Shown here one piece after another: positions 32,169 to 40,621 of a stretch of 43,011 nt of DNA. Origin of the DNA: Magnetococcales bacterium (GTDB lineage Bacteria > Pseudomonadota > Magnetococcia > Magnetococcales > JADFYX01); the NCBI GenBank assembly GCA_015232405.1, contig JADFZS010000037.1:1-43011 (forward strand), written 5' to 3'. The notes beneath the pieces were generated by a model. That model had not been told where the DNA came from and ran no database searches. It saw nothing but the letters and a program-made list of their open reading frames with translations. Made by a program: the position numbers and the translations under genes. The stretch's first letter is position 1, and every line of letters begins with the position of its first letter.

Positions 32169-32360
32169 ATGGGGATTTATTGCGATAAATGCGGCTACGA
32201 AAAACAGCCATGGCACGCCATGGGGGTAAAAGAGTGTATCAACTGTATAAATATTGGCTTTAATGTCGAATACAAGTTTTATGTAGGAATAAGTCTGCTT
32301 TTGGGAATTATAGCGGTTGGTACTATGATCTCTTTAATGATCCTGGCAGACTATTGGTAA
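32169..32360 (+). CDS. small zinc-ribbon membrane protein (63 aa)
   Basis: From ATG 32169, preceded by GGGGGGA, the protein begins MGIYCDKCGYEKQPWHAMGV and has two CxxC pairs (Cys5, Cys8, Cys23, Cys26) that can form a zinc ribbon. One membrane helix follows (about residues 39-59). A GTG 39 bases earlier is also in frame but has no ribosome site. No family beyond the zinc ribbon is recognised. GATCCTGG and CCAGGATC form an inverted repeat around its stop codon (32339-32374) without a T run. Confidence 0.6.
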   Translation: MGIYCDKCGYEKQPWHAMGVKECINCINIGFNVEYKFYVGISLLLGIIAVGTMISLMILADYW

Positions 32361-32397
32361 AATCCACCAGGATCAACAAAATGGTTCACCTGATTTA

Positions 32398-33057
32398 TCA
32401 AGACTGAGCGGCAATTTTCTTTGCGTTTGCTTCTTCCATCTCTTTTTGTAGCTGTTCCCTGTCAAACCACCAATCATCACCAACCATAATATCCAGACAG
32501 TTCATAACAATTGGTATGTAGTGGTTGGGGTCATCAAGCTTATTGCCTGCTACCCATTTATGGAAAGCCTCTTCCCCGATGATCTTGTGATATTCACAAA
32601 TCATGTTAAACATCTGTTGTGACTGTCCCATGGCCAGATCCCTGTCTTCATGATCGGGAGTACGGGTTTTTGCCATTAGATGAGCAAGGGCAGCAATGGG
32701 GCCGGCAACTTCATGTTTCGCCGTCAATGTGTTCAATAGATGAAACAGACTTAACACCACCTCATAACCAGGGGCATCACTTTTCAAGCAGATCCAGACT
32801 CTCATAGCAAGAGCTTTATACACCTCTTTGTTGCGGTGTTTGGTGGAGAGCATCTTTAATATCTTTAGAGCTTCAGGCCAGTTGCTATCTTTTGCAAAGC
32901 GGGTTATTGCTGCTTTATTAAGCTTCCACTCTTCTTTAGGATCTTTTTTTGCGTTGTTTTTCTGGTTTTCACCTTCTGGTGATAGCGGTGCAGGTGAATT
33001 TTGCATTACCACATTAATGCCATCTAGTGAACTGGGAACTTTTGCCGAATCGCTCAT
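32398..33057 (-). CDS. hypothetical helical protein, unknown family
   Basis: From ATG 33057 the protein is 219 residues; a TTG 15 bases earlier is in frame. The first 50 residues are polar and low in complexity (Pro, Ser, Asn, Lys). The rest is alpha-helical: WKLNKAAITRFAKDSNWPEA, ILKMLSTKHRNKEVYKALAM, then a Met- and His-rich stretch and an acidic end. There is no signal peptide or membrane helix. Helical pairs such as NWPEALKILKML could be degenerate TPR/HEAT-like repeats. I do not recognise it. It lies upstream of no clear partner; rpoH ends before it on the same strand with a terminator between. Confidence 0.6.
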   Translation of the reverse strand: MSDSAKVPSSLDGINVVMQNSPAPLSPEGENQKNNAKKDPKEEWKLNKAAITRFAKDSNWPEALKILKMLSTKHRNKEVYKALAMRVWICLKSDAPGYEVVLSLFHLLNTLTAKHEVAGPIAALAHLMAKTRTPDHEDRDLAMGQSQQMFNMICEYHKIIGEEAFHKWVAGNKLDDPNHYIPIVMNCLDIMVGDDWWFDREQLQKEMEEANAKKIAAQS

Positions 33058-33164
33058 AGAAAAATATTCCAATATGTTAGTTTGTTAATAATAATATCGC
33101 TGCCAGGCAGAAAAGATGCTGCATCAACAAAATTGATGATACAGCATTAATTGTCGTTTTGAAA

Positions 33165-33205
33165 CAAAAAAGCAGCAAATAGAAACATCTAAGAGCCGCT
33201 TTTTC
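33165..33205 (-). terminator. terminator downstream of rpoH
   Basis: On the minus strand AAAAAGCGGC (33204-33195) pairs with GCTGCTTTTTT (33176-33166), including one G-T pair, around an 18-base loop. The A and T flanks make it usable in both directions. It lies 24 bp after the rpoH stop. Confidence 0.65.
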
Positions 33206-33228
33206 TTATAAAACCAATATATTTCTGC

Positions 33229-34083
33229 CTAAAAGGCCAGGGCCAATCCACTGCCCAAGGTTTTTTTCATACGTTCTAGAGATTTTTTCTCCAGTTGCCG
33301 TACTCTTTCACGGGATATACCAAGTTTTTCTCCTATTGTCTCAAGAGTAAGGGGTGGTTCAGCCAGCAGACGCCATGTAATAATGGATTTTTCCCTCTCA
33401 TTAAGGCAGGCCAACGCTTTTGCTACACTCTCCCTTTTTAGTCGTTCCTGCTCAGACTCCAGCATCATCATCTCTTGGTTGGCTCTGTTATCAGGTAACA
33501 TATCCTGAATTTCATCACCCTCTTCAATGGCTGGGCGGTTAAGAGAGTCATCTCTTCCTGACATCCTGCCATCCATCTCTAAAACATCACGTTTTGTTAC
33601 CCCAAGTTTCAGGCTGATTTTTTCAGCCTCTACATCATCAAGTCTATCGATATGTTTTTTGCTCTGTCGTAACTTGAAAAATAGTTTGCGTTGGGATGTG
33701 GTAGTACCAATTTTTACCAAGCTCCAAGAGCGCAGAACAAACTCTTGAATGGCAGAACGTATCCACCACATGGCATAGGTTGAAAGACGAAACCCTTTGT
33801 AGGGGTTGAACTTTTTAACCGCCTGCATCAAGCCGATGGAACCCTCTTGGATTAGATCCATAACCCGCATACCATAGTTCTGGTACTCTTTGGCAATTTT
33901 AACCACATAACGCAGATATGAGGAGACCAGACGATGGGCTGCATCGATATCCTGATGCTCACGAAATTTAACAGATAGCTCAAACTCTTCTTCTTGGGTC
34001 AATATGGGGGCAGCATTGATTTTATCCACATATTCAGCAAGTTCTCTATAGTCTGCAATAGGGACTAATGCGTTATAGCTCAT
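33229..34083 (-). CDS. rpoH: RNA polymerase heat-shock sigma factor RpoH (sigma-32)
   Basis: I chose the ATG at 34083 (GGA 7 bases upstream), which gives 284 residues, the length of the E. coli protein; an upstream start adds 23 atypical residues. Region 2 is complete (LRYVVKIAKEYQNYGMRVMD, DLIQEGSIGLMQAVKKF, STYAMWWIRSAIQEFVLRSW). The RpoH box is QRKLFFKLR (131-139), which separates it from other sigma-70 members. Region 4 ends with LTLETIGEKLGISRERVRQL. It directs transcription of chaperone and protease genes under heat or misfolding stress. The gene is single, with its own terminator. Confidence 0.95.
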   Translation of the reverse strand: MSYNALVPIADYRELAEYVDKINAAPILTQEEEFELSVKFREHQDIDAAHRLVSSYLRYVVKIAKEYQNYGMRVMDLIQEGSIGLMQAVKKFNPYKGFRLSTYAMWWIRSAIQEFVLRSWSLVKIGTTTSQRKLFFKLRQSKKHIDRLDDVEAEKISLKLGVTKRDVLEMDGRMSGRDDSLNRPAIEEGDEIQDMLPDNRANQEMMMLESEQERLKRESVAKALACLNEREKSIITWRLLAEPPLTLETIGEKLGISRERVRQLEKKSLERMKKTLGSGLALAF

Positions 34084-34222
34084 TATTGTTTCCGGTACTC
34101 CGTGGTTGTGAGATCTTTGACTATCCAAGCTCCTGCTTGTTATATTGAGCAACAGCTGCCTGCTTGATGTTAACGCCCATTAGAGGGTGGTTAGTTGGAA
34201 AAGTTCCTAATAGGATGTCTGT

Positions 34223-34996
34223 ATGAGGGTTAATGTGGATAAAATCAAGGTATTTTTAAGATCAAACCTATTTTTTTTGTTTTTTGTCGGGGGAATTTTA
34301 TTCTTTGCTGCCATTATTTTACTCTCGGTTCCGCTGATATCTAATGCAAAAAGACGCTATATTGTTCACATTTGGAGTAGGTACAACTGCTTTATCTTGG
34401 CTTTGATATGTGGATTAAAAGTTCGGGTAGAGGGGTTGGAAAAATTACCACCCCCCCCTTACATGATTTTAAGCAAACATCAATCGGCCTGGGAAACAGT
34501 TACGATTCAGGCTTTTTTTCCCGATGTAATATTGGTTTTGAAAAAAAGCCTCCTTAAAATTCCTGTGTTTGGTTGGGCGTTGCGATTTACCGGGCAGATA
34601 GCCATCGATCGTTCCCAGGGAGTTTCTGCTTTAAGGCTAATGGCAAAAAAGTGTAAAGAGACTTTTGATCAAAACAGAACAGTAATGATTTTTCCTGAGG
34701 GGACCCGAGTATCTCCAGGGGAAGTTGGTAAATATAACCCTGGGGGGGTGGGTATTGCCCTTTCAACCGGGGTTCCCATAGTTCCCATTGCCCATAACGC
34801 AGGGGAGTTTTGGGCACCAAAGGCATATTATAAAAAACCGGGAGAGATACAAATGCGTATAGGTCCGGCAATCCCCACAACTGGCCTTGGCAAAGGTGAT
34901 AGAAAAGAGGTTAACAACAAAGTGAAGGATACCATTGAGGGGATGATGGAGGAGATAGCAAAAGAGTCTGCCTCTAATGGGTCTGTTGTTGAATAG
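34223..34996 (+). CDS. plsC: 1-acyl-sn-glycerol-3-phosphate acyltransferase
   Basis: The 257-residue membrane-bound enzyme has an N-terminal helix (about 14-38), then the acyltransferase motif SKHQSAWETV (His86 with Glu91 in place of the more usual Asp, a known variant), a second motif FTGQIAIDRS and FPEGTR (157-162), then VPIVPIAHN. It acylates lysophosphatidic acid to phosphatidic acid in phospholipid synthesis. AGGA lies 7 bases before the ATG. It is divergent from rpoH with a 139 bp gap and converges with rsmA. Confidence 0.92.
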   Translation: MRVNVDKIKVFLRSNLFFLFFVGGILFFAAIILLSVPLISNAKRRYIVHIWSRYNCFILALICGLKVRVEGLEKLPPPPYMILSKHQSAWETVTIQAFFPDVILVLKKSLLKIPVFGWALRFTGQIAIDRSQGVSALRLMAKKCKETFDQNRTVMIFPEGTRVSPGEVGKYNPGGVGIALSTGVPIVPIAHNAGEFWAPKAYYKKPGEIQMRIGPAIPTTGLGKGDRKEVNNKVKDTIEGMMEEIAKESASNGSVVE

Positions 34997-35091
34997 AGGC
35001 TCTGTAAAGAGTTGTATTTATCTTTACTATATAAACAGCTTAACTGAAATATCTCTGGTTTATCTGTTATAAAAAAGCTGGTTGGCCATCT

Positions 35092-35979
35092 TTATAACTC
35101 TCGACAATTTGCCAGGTTGGCAAACTCCGTTACCGAAAGGGTCTCACCACGCCGTTTAGGATCTATACCAGCTTTTACAAGCCAATCTTTTGGTGATGGA
35201 TTCAAGGGTTTTAAAGCGTTGTTCAGGGTTTTTCTCCGTTGTCCAAAAGCTGCCCGTACCACCTTGGTGAAAAATATCGGATCGTCCAGTTTTGCTGATG
35301 GTTTGTCCTTTATGGTAAGAGATATCACCATTGAGTCCACCTTGGGTTTGGGCATGAAAGATTGGGGAGGAACATCAATAACTTTATTTACCGTTGTCCA
35401 CATGGCACACTGGACAGAGAGTGTTCCGTATGCTTTTGAACCCGGTTGGGCTGCTATGCGTTGAGCCACCTCTTTTTGAAACATCAAGGTCATATCCTTG
35501 ATAGCTGCGCGATGTTCCAGAAGCACAAACAATAGTGGGGTGCTGATGTTGTAAGGTAGGTTGGCTACTATCCGTAAAGGACCGCCAATTTCCAGAGCCA
35601 GTTTGCTGTAGTCAAACTTTAAAGCGTCCTTTTTTTCTATCTCCAAGCGACCAATATCCCGGCAACGCTCTTGTAATATGGACAACATCCGTTCATCTTG
35701 TTCTATGGCCCACAATTTTTTGCTTTGAGCAAGCAACAGCACAGTTAGACTTCCCAGGCCAGGGCCGATCTCCAAAACTCTATCATCTTCATTTACATTT
35801 GCAGCATGAACAATGGCTTGGGATATGTTTTCATCGATTAAAAAATTCTGCCCCAACCCTTTTTTTGGGCGTAGGTTGAGGGATTTTATCAGATGGGGGA
35901 TAGATAGAGGTGGTTTATTTTCCATTGGCTGAAAGACCATTTTTTTTATATGTGAGGTGTTACTTTTAGCTAGCAGCAT
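35092..35979 (-). CDS. rsmA: 16S rRNA dimethyladenosine transferase RsmA (KsgA)
   Basis: The protein is up to 295 residues; starts at 35979, 35940 or 35925 are possible and none has a clear ribosome site. The core motifs are KKGLGQNFLID (39-49), VLEIGPGLGSLT (68-79) for SAM binding, and ANLPYNIST (139-147), whose NLPY is the catalytic motif IV. It dimethylates two adjacent adenines (A1518, A1519 in E. coli) near the 3' end of 16S rRNA during 30S assembly. The C-terminal domain (FGQRRKTLNNALKPL) is typical. It lies 30 bp after the radical SAM gene in the same direction and may share its transcript. Confidence 0.95.
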   Translation of the reverse strand: MLLAKSNTSHIKKMVFQPMENKPPLSIPHLIKSLNLRPKKGLGQNFLIDENISQAIVHAANVNEDDRVLEIGPGLGSLTVLLLAQSKKLWAIEQDERMLSILQERCRDIGRLEIEKKDALKFDYSKLALEIGGPLRIVANLPYNISTPLLFVLLEHRAAIKDMTLMFQKEVAQRIAAQPGSKAYGTLSVQCAMWTTVNKVIDVPPQSFMPKPKVDSMVISLTIKDKPSAKLDDPIFFTKVVRAAFGQRRKTLNNALKPLNPSPKDWLVKAGIDPKRRGETLSVTEFANLANCREL

Positions 35980-36009
35980 ACAGTTAAAAAAGGTTGCTGG
36001 CTATAAAAC

Positions 36010-37467
36010 TCATATGAAGGGTGGTGGTTCACCTCTACCACTTGCTGCAAAATCTTTTTTTATCATATCTACCGCCATCTCCTTATCAATTTGCATTACC
36101 TCTATAGAACCTATGTAGATAAGCTCAAAGAGTTTCATAAGAGAAATTTTATGGGTGCGGTTGGTTGTGGCAAATAACCAGTCAGATAGAGCCAGAAAAT
36201 CAACAAAAGGGGAGGGGCGTTGTTGTAGTATTTTACGAAAACTCTTGAACCTTCCTGAGTTACCGATAAGATCCCAATATCTAGCAAAGCGTCGTAAACG
36301 CTGCATGGTGAAAAAATCCAGCTGGTCACTATACAGTAGGTCATATGGTGGCTCTGGGTTGAATACCATATTAAAAGGGATGGTGTGGCGAATAATAGGG
36401 GTTCCCCGTAATCTTTTTAAAATGCCAACTTGAATATCGTGAGGATCAGCCAGCAACATCTGGTTGAAACTCGCTTCTATACTAGCCATTGATTCACCCG
36501 GTAGCCCTAATATCAGATCGGCATGGAGGTGGGCTTGGCTTACGTTTCTCAACCAGTTTAAATTCTCATATGTCTCATGGCTATCCTGCTTGCGACCTAT
36601 GCGATTTAAAACCTCCTGATTAAAGCTCTGCACCCCTATTTCAAACTGTACAGAATCTTTTGGAAATTGCTCAATACGTTGTTTTATAGGCAGGGGAAGA
36701 CGATCAGGTACTATCTCAAAATGGAGAAATAAATCACTGTCCATATGTTGCAAAAAGAGGTCAAATATTTTACAAGCACTATCAATTTTCAGGTTGAAAG
36801 TCCTGTCCATAAACTTAAAATGTTTAACCCCACGCTTAAGTAGATAGACCATCTCTTCAAGAAATTTAGATAGGGGAAACTCCCGGACTTTTTGATCCAG
36901 AGCCGAGAGGCAAAATTCACAACGGTATGGGCATCCCCTTGATGCCTCTACATATATCACCCGGTGGGCGATATCATCCTTGGTATACTCCCTGTATGGC
37001 ATAACAAGGGTGTCAAGGCTGGGTGGGGCAGGGGTTATAATTCTGTTTTTTGGCTGTCTGTTTTTTAAGATATCACAGCAAAGCTGGTAAAAGGCGACCT
37101 CTCCCTCTCCCACAACTGTATAGTCAGCCAGTTGAACTATCTCTTGCTCGTCATATTCGTGACTAACCTCAGGACCGCCAAGAACAATAACGGTATCTGG
37201 TGAAAGCTTTTTAATGAGCTTTACGAGGGATGTCGTAAGTGTGACATTCCAGATATATACCGATATACCGATTATTTTTGCCTGATGGATGAGAATTTTT
37301 TCTGCGATATCCAAAGGGCGATTGCTTATGTCAAACTCCACTATTCTACTTTGCTCTCGCAACTCTGCCAAATTGGCTCGTAGATAACGCAACCCGATAG
37401 CGGTGTGGCGATAACGGGCATTTAGTGTCGTGAGAATAATATCTGTTTTTTCTGGGAGCAGAGCCAA
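36010..37467 (-). CDS. B12-binding-domain radical SAM protein, DUF4080 type
   Basis: The 485-residue protein starts with a cobalamin-binding-like Rossmann domain (about 8-135; ILTTLNARYRHTAIGLRYLR, VLGGPEVSHE, VVGEGEVAF). The radical SAM domain follows (about 168-370) with CPYRCEFC (Cys179, Cys183, Cys186) binding the 4Fe-4S cluster, and a DUF4080 C-terminus (about 390-480). The usual DxHxxG B12 signature is not evident, so cobalamin may not be bound in the classical way. The reaction is unknown for this group. Its stop lies 30 bp before rsmA. Confidence 0.85.
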   Translation of the reverse strand: MALLPEKTDIILTTLNARYRHTAIGLRYLRANLAELREQSRIVEFDISNRPLDIAEKILIHQAKIIGISVYIWNVTLTTSLVKLIKKLSPDTVIVLGGPEVSHEYDEQEIVQLADYTVVGEGEVAFYQLCCDILKNRQPKNRIITPAPPSLDTLVMPYREYTKDDIAHRVIYVEASRGCPYRCEFCLSALDQKVREFPLSKFLEEMVYLLKRGVKHFKFMDRTFNLKIDSACKIFDLFLQHMDSDLFLHFEIVPDRLPLPIKQRIEQFPKDSVQFEIGVQSFNQEVLNRIGRKQDSHETYENLNWLRNVSQAHLHADLILGLPGESMASIEASFNQMLLADPHDIQVGILKRLRGTPIIRHTIPFNMVFNPEPPYDLLYSDQLDFFTMQRLRRFARYWDLIGNSGRFKSFRKILQQRPSPFVDFLALSDWLFATTNRTHKISLMKLFELIYIGSIEVMQIDKEMAVDMIKKDFAASGRGEPPPFI

Positions 37468-37714
37468 TTGTAGAGCCTCATGTTTAGCAAGTAAAAAATA
37501 TCTTTAACCTATTTTGCTCGGTGGTGATAGTGCTTTTATTTTTGTCGATAATTGTTGGTGGCTGTTTTTACTGGTTTGTAAATCTGTGAAAATTGATTGT
37601 TATCAATTTAATGTTGGGTTTGTCGTTGACTTTGAGCTATCATGAACCGTTTAAAGTAAAAAAAACAAACCATTTACCCGATGAGCGTTATCAATTATTG
37701 GGAGCGTTACCACA

Positions 37715-39013
37715 GTGAATGATAATAATAGCCTTGAGCAAACAGAAGATACCTCTCAACTATCTGCAAAATATCTGAGAAAACAGGTTTATCTGGTTAT
37801 TGGTGGAATATTTGCGATTATTGTAAGTTTGGTGATGCTCGGTTTGGTTGGTATGGAGGCGGTCTCTGGTATGAGGGGCTTTGTCGGGGCTGAGGGTTTG
37901 TGGTCAAAAAGTCAAAAACGGGCTGTTTTTAATATTGTGCGCTATGCCACTAATAAAGAAGAGAGAAATTTTATCGCCTACAAAAAAAACCTGTTAATAC
38001 CAGCAGGTTATAAACAGGCTCGGCTGGAGTTGGAGAAGAAAAACCCAAATATGGATATCGCCTACCAAGGGTTTCTCCAGGGTGGTGTTCACCATGATGA
38101 TGTAAAAAATATGGCTCGTCTATTCAGATGGTTTCGTAATTTTGAATATGTAGATAAAGCCATCTCTTTATGGGCAAGGGCAGATGTACTGATAGTTGCC
38201 TTTGAAATGCAGGGAGAGTCACTGCATAAGCTTGTCTTGGATAACGACCCCCAACATATTGCTGGAATTGAGGAGATTACACAAAATATTATCCAGCTTG
38301 ACAGCACCCTAACCAATTTGGAGTATGAGTTCTCCTATACCCTGGGTGAAGCTGCTAGGTGGGCAAAGGGGTTGCTGTTTAAAGTGATGTTGGTCAGTGC
38401 AATAATTGCCACCATTATATGCGTTTGGCTTATTATGTTTGTTGGACAGTTAATTACCAAAATGCAGGTCTATAGCAGCAAGCTGGATATGCAGCGAAGT
38501 GAGCTTTTAAAACAGAGTGAGGAGTTGACCATAAGCAACCGTTTGGCTACTGGGCAGTCCCAGTTGGATGCGCAGATGCGTGGTGAGTTGACCATAGATG
38601 AATTAAGCCAGAAAATCATCACTTTTTTAGCCGAGTATCTTAATATTCCTGTGGGTGCTCTCTATGTAAATATCGGTGATGATAACTATGTTTTCAAGGC
38701 CGGGTACTCTTTTAGCAAAAACAGTGGGGTAAAAACTGAGTTTTCCCCAGGCGAGGGTCTTTTAGGTCAAGCAGTTGTCGATAAAAAAGTTATGGAGGTT
38801 ATTGATATACCCCATGAATATCTGCAAATATCTTCCAGCCTTGGTTCTGGTATCCCTTCAGCTATATTAGTTGTACCCTTTGTCTATAACGAAACCGTTG
38901 TTGCTGTTATTGAGCTGGCATCCTTTGAAGGGTTTACTGTCGAGCAGAAAGAATTTATCAATACAGTTGCAAACTCAATCTCAATTTCAATCCACTCCCG
39001 GCAACATCTATAA
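37715..39013 (+). CDS. membrane-anchored GAF-domain sensor without visible output domain
   Basis: The 432-residue protein has membrane helices at about 28-48 and 222-244 around a roughly 170-residue helical periplasmic region, a coiled-coil stretch (about 250-280; SKLDMQRSELLKQSEELTIS) and a GAF domain (about 285-430) that ends with the protein. Relatives usually continue into a histidine kinase or cyclase; here a stop follows ISIHSRQHL and I see no continuation downstream. The GTG start has GGGAG about 10 bases upstream. It may work with a separate partner or be a truncated kinase. The region after it holds GC-rich hairpins. Confidence 0.75.
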   Translation: MNDNNSLEQTEDTSQLSAKYLRKQVYLVIGGIFAIIVSLVMLGLVGMEAVSGMRGFVGAEGLWSKSQKRAVFNIVRYATNKEERNFIAYKKNLLIPAGYKQARLELEKKNPNMDIAYQGFLQGGVHHDDVKNMARLFRWFRNFEYVDKAISLWARADVLIVAFEMQGESLHKLVLDNDPQHIAGIEEITQNIIQLDSTLTNLEYEFSYTLGEAARWAKGLLFKVMLVSAIIATIICVWLIMFVGQLITKMQVYSSKLDMQRSELLKQSEELTISNRLATGQSQLDAQMRGELTIDELSQKIITFLAEYLNIPVGALYVNIGDDNYVFKAGYSFSKNSGVKTEFSPGEGLLGQAVVDKKVMEVIDIPHEYLQISSSLGSGIPSAILVVPFVYNETVVAVIELASFEGFTVEQKEFINTVANSISISIHSRQHL

Positions 39014-39100
39014 TCTTTACAATAATTCAGTAACAACTCTGGCCTTGAAGTTTTTTGAAGATACTCTTGAATAGTGATTTTAAATCAAAAATATACAATC

Positions 39101-39228
39101 AAAAGCAAAACCTTGGGAGGCCTTGCAGGCCCCCAAACCCCCACGCCTTTAAATGTAAAGACTTAAAAACAAAGGCAAAACCTTGGGCGTTGCCCAAACC
39201 CAGCAGGGAGATAATCCCCCTGCACCCC
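39101..39228. repeat. GC-rich hairpin repeats between convergent genes
   Basis: Two related units each begin AAG(C/G)CAAAACCTTGGG and contain a CCCAAACCC block (39105 and 39173). Unit 1 folds through TTGGGAGGCC with GGCCCCCAA, unit 2 through TTGGGC with GCCCAA around GTT, and CAGGG with CCCTG forms a third hairpin. The composition stands out sharply from the AT-rich surroundings. They may be REP-like elements or a bidirectional terminator for the flanking genes. The rest of 39014-39288 shows nothing more. Confidence 0.7.
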
Positions 39229-39288
39229 TAATAATAAAAATATTTTTTTGTCCAGATTTGGTTTAAATTTACTAAATATCAATAACTT

Positions 39289-40221
39289 TTACAGGCTGGG
39301 CTTGATTGATTTGTGCATAAATTGAATGAAGTGTTCTACAACAGGATGCTCAAGATTTTTACGGTTGCGGGAGATCCATAGGGTTCTGGGAATATGCAAA
39401 CCTTGTACCTCCAAGTGTACCAACTGCCCCGATTTGATACGGTCTATTACAGCGAAGTGGGGCATGAAACTTACATGCTGGCCTTGGTTGAGAATCTCAA
39501 CAATGGCATCGGTGGAACCCATCTCCAAAGAGACGTTAAGCTGCTTGATGCCGATTCTTTCCATTGCCATTCGCAAATCTTCTCTACTAGATGCCCGTTT
39601 TTCCCGCAGAACATAGATGAGTTCCGGCAGGGAGTCGATTGATAGTGGCTCCTTGGTTTTGGCAAGGGGGTGGTTGCCTCCACAGACCAGCCACAACTCA
39701 TCCTCCATCCATTTTTGGGTTAGAATATCCACATGATCAGGGGCGTTCTCCATGAGAGCCAGATCGGTCATACCCCTGCCTAGATGAGTCTGAATCTCAC
39801 GTCCATAACCCATGCGGTTGTCAACCCAGTAGTGGGGAAATTTCTCCTTGAACTGAACTAGCAGGTTTGGTAGCAGGTGTTCACCTATTGCCGCCGTGGT
39901 CTCAAGACGCATGGATTGTTGGTCTTTGTTGGATAGTAACAGCTCTTCTTGTAGTTCAAGATGTTGGTCAATTGCTTGTACAGCAAGTTGATAAACCTTC
40001 TCTCCAGCCTCTGTCAATCTTAACCTACCACGTATTCGATTCATAAGAGGAATATTATAACAAGCTTCTAATGCCGCCAGTCGTTTTGATACCGCTGGCT
40101 GACCAATATGGAGAACTTTGGCTGCTGCCTTAACGCTGCCTCGTTCTACTACGGCTCTCAATGCTGCCCATCCATTTAAGTCAGGCAGGCCAATATATTC
40201 CTTTGAGGAATGTTCAGACAT
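39289..40221 (-). CDS. LysR family transcriptional regulator
   Basis: The 310-residue protein has an N-terminal winged helix-turn-helix (about 14-72; VERGSVKAAAKVLHIGQPAV, SKRLAALEACYNIPLMNRIR, LTEAGEKVY) and a LysR substrate-binding domain (about 100-300). It is divergent from the SulP transporter gene with a 400 bp gap, the usual arrangement for a regulator and its target. The ligand could be sulfate-related or bicarbonate, guessed only from the neighbour. The ribosome site is weak. Confidence 0.9.
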   Translation of the reverse strand: MSEHSSKEYIGLPDLNGWAALRAVVERGSVKAAAKVLHIGQPAVSKRLAALEACYNIPLMNRIRGRLRLTEAGEKVYQLAVQAIDQHLELQEELLLSNKDQQSMRLETTAAIGEHLLPNLLVQFKEKFPHYWVDNRMGYGREIQTHLGRGMTDLALMENAPDHVDILTQKWMEDELWLVCGGNHPLAKTKEPLSIDSLPELIYVLREKRASSREDLRMAMERIGIKQLNVSLEMGSTDAIVEILNQGQHVSFMPHFAVIDRIKSGQLVHLEVQGLHIPRTLWISRNRKNLEHPVVEHFIQFMHKSIKPSL

Positions 40222-40564
40222 TATTTTTCATTTGCAAATAACATTGCCAAAGCGTACATTACCGACTGTGGTTTTTGACAATGGGTTGGTGAGATATAAA
40301 AAAAAGTTATAGACACAGTGAATACGCCTTTACAAATTGTATCTAGCTTATAAAATACAGTTAACAGATATCTGCTCTAAGCAAAATTCTGCAAAAAATA
40401 CTCATAATAACAGTTGTTTATCGGTTATGGTGTGGTTAGCGCCATAATTTGGTCCTTTTTTGCACCATTTTTTAAGAAGCAAAAAATAGTATATCTTACA
40501 TAATCTGACTTTGACGAGGAACTCTGCCAGGTTACCAGGATAAATTCTATTCTTTCACAATAAA

Positions 40565-40593
40565 TTGAAAAGTAAGTATCCTAGACATTTAAT
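40565..40593 (+). promoter_or_regulatory. probable sigma-70 promoter of the SulP gene
   Basis: TTGAAA (40565-40570) and TTTAAT (40588-40593) are separated by 17 bases, and the -10 ends 28 bases before the ATG at 40622. The rest of the 40222-40621 gap is AT-rich; no certain LysR box was identified. Confidence 0.5.
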
Positions 40594-40621
40594 TTTTTTT
40601 TTACTTGGATAATAATTAAAT

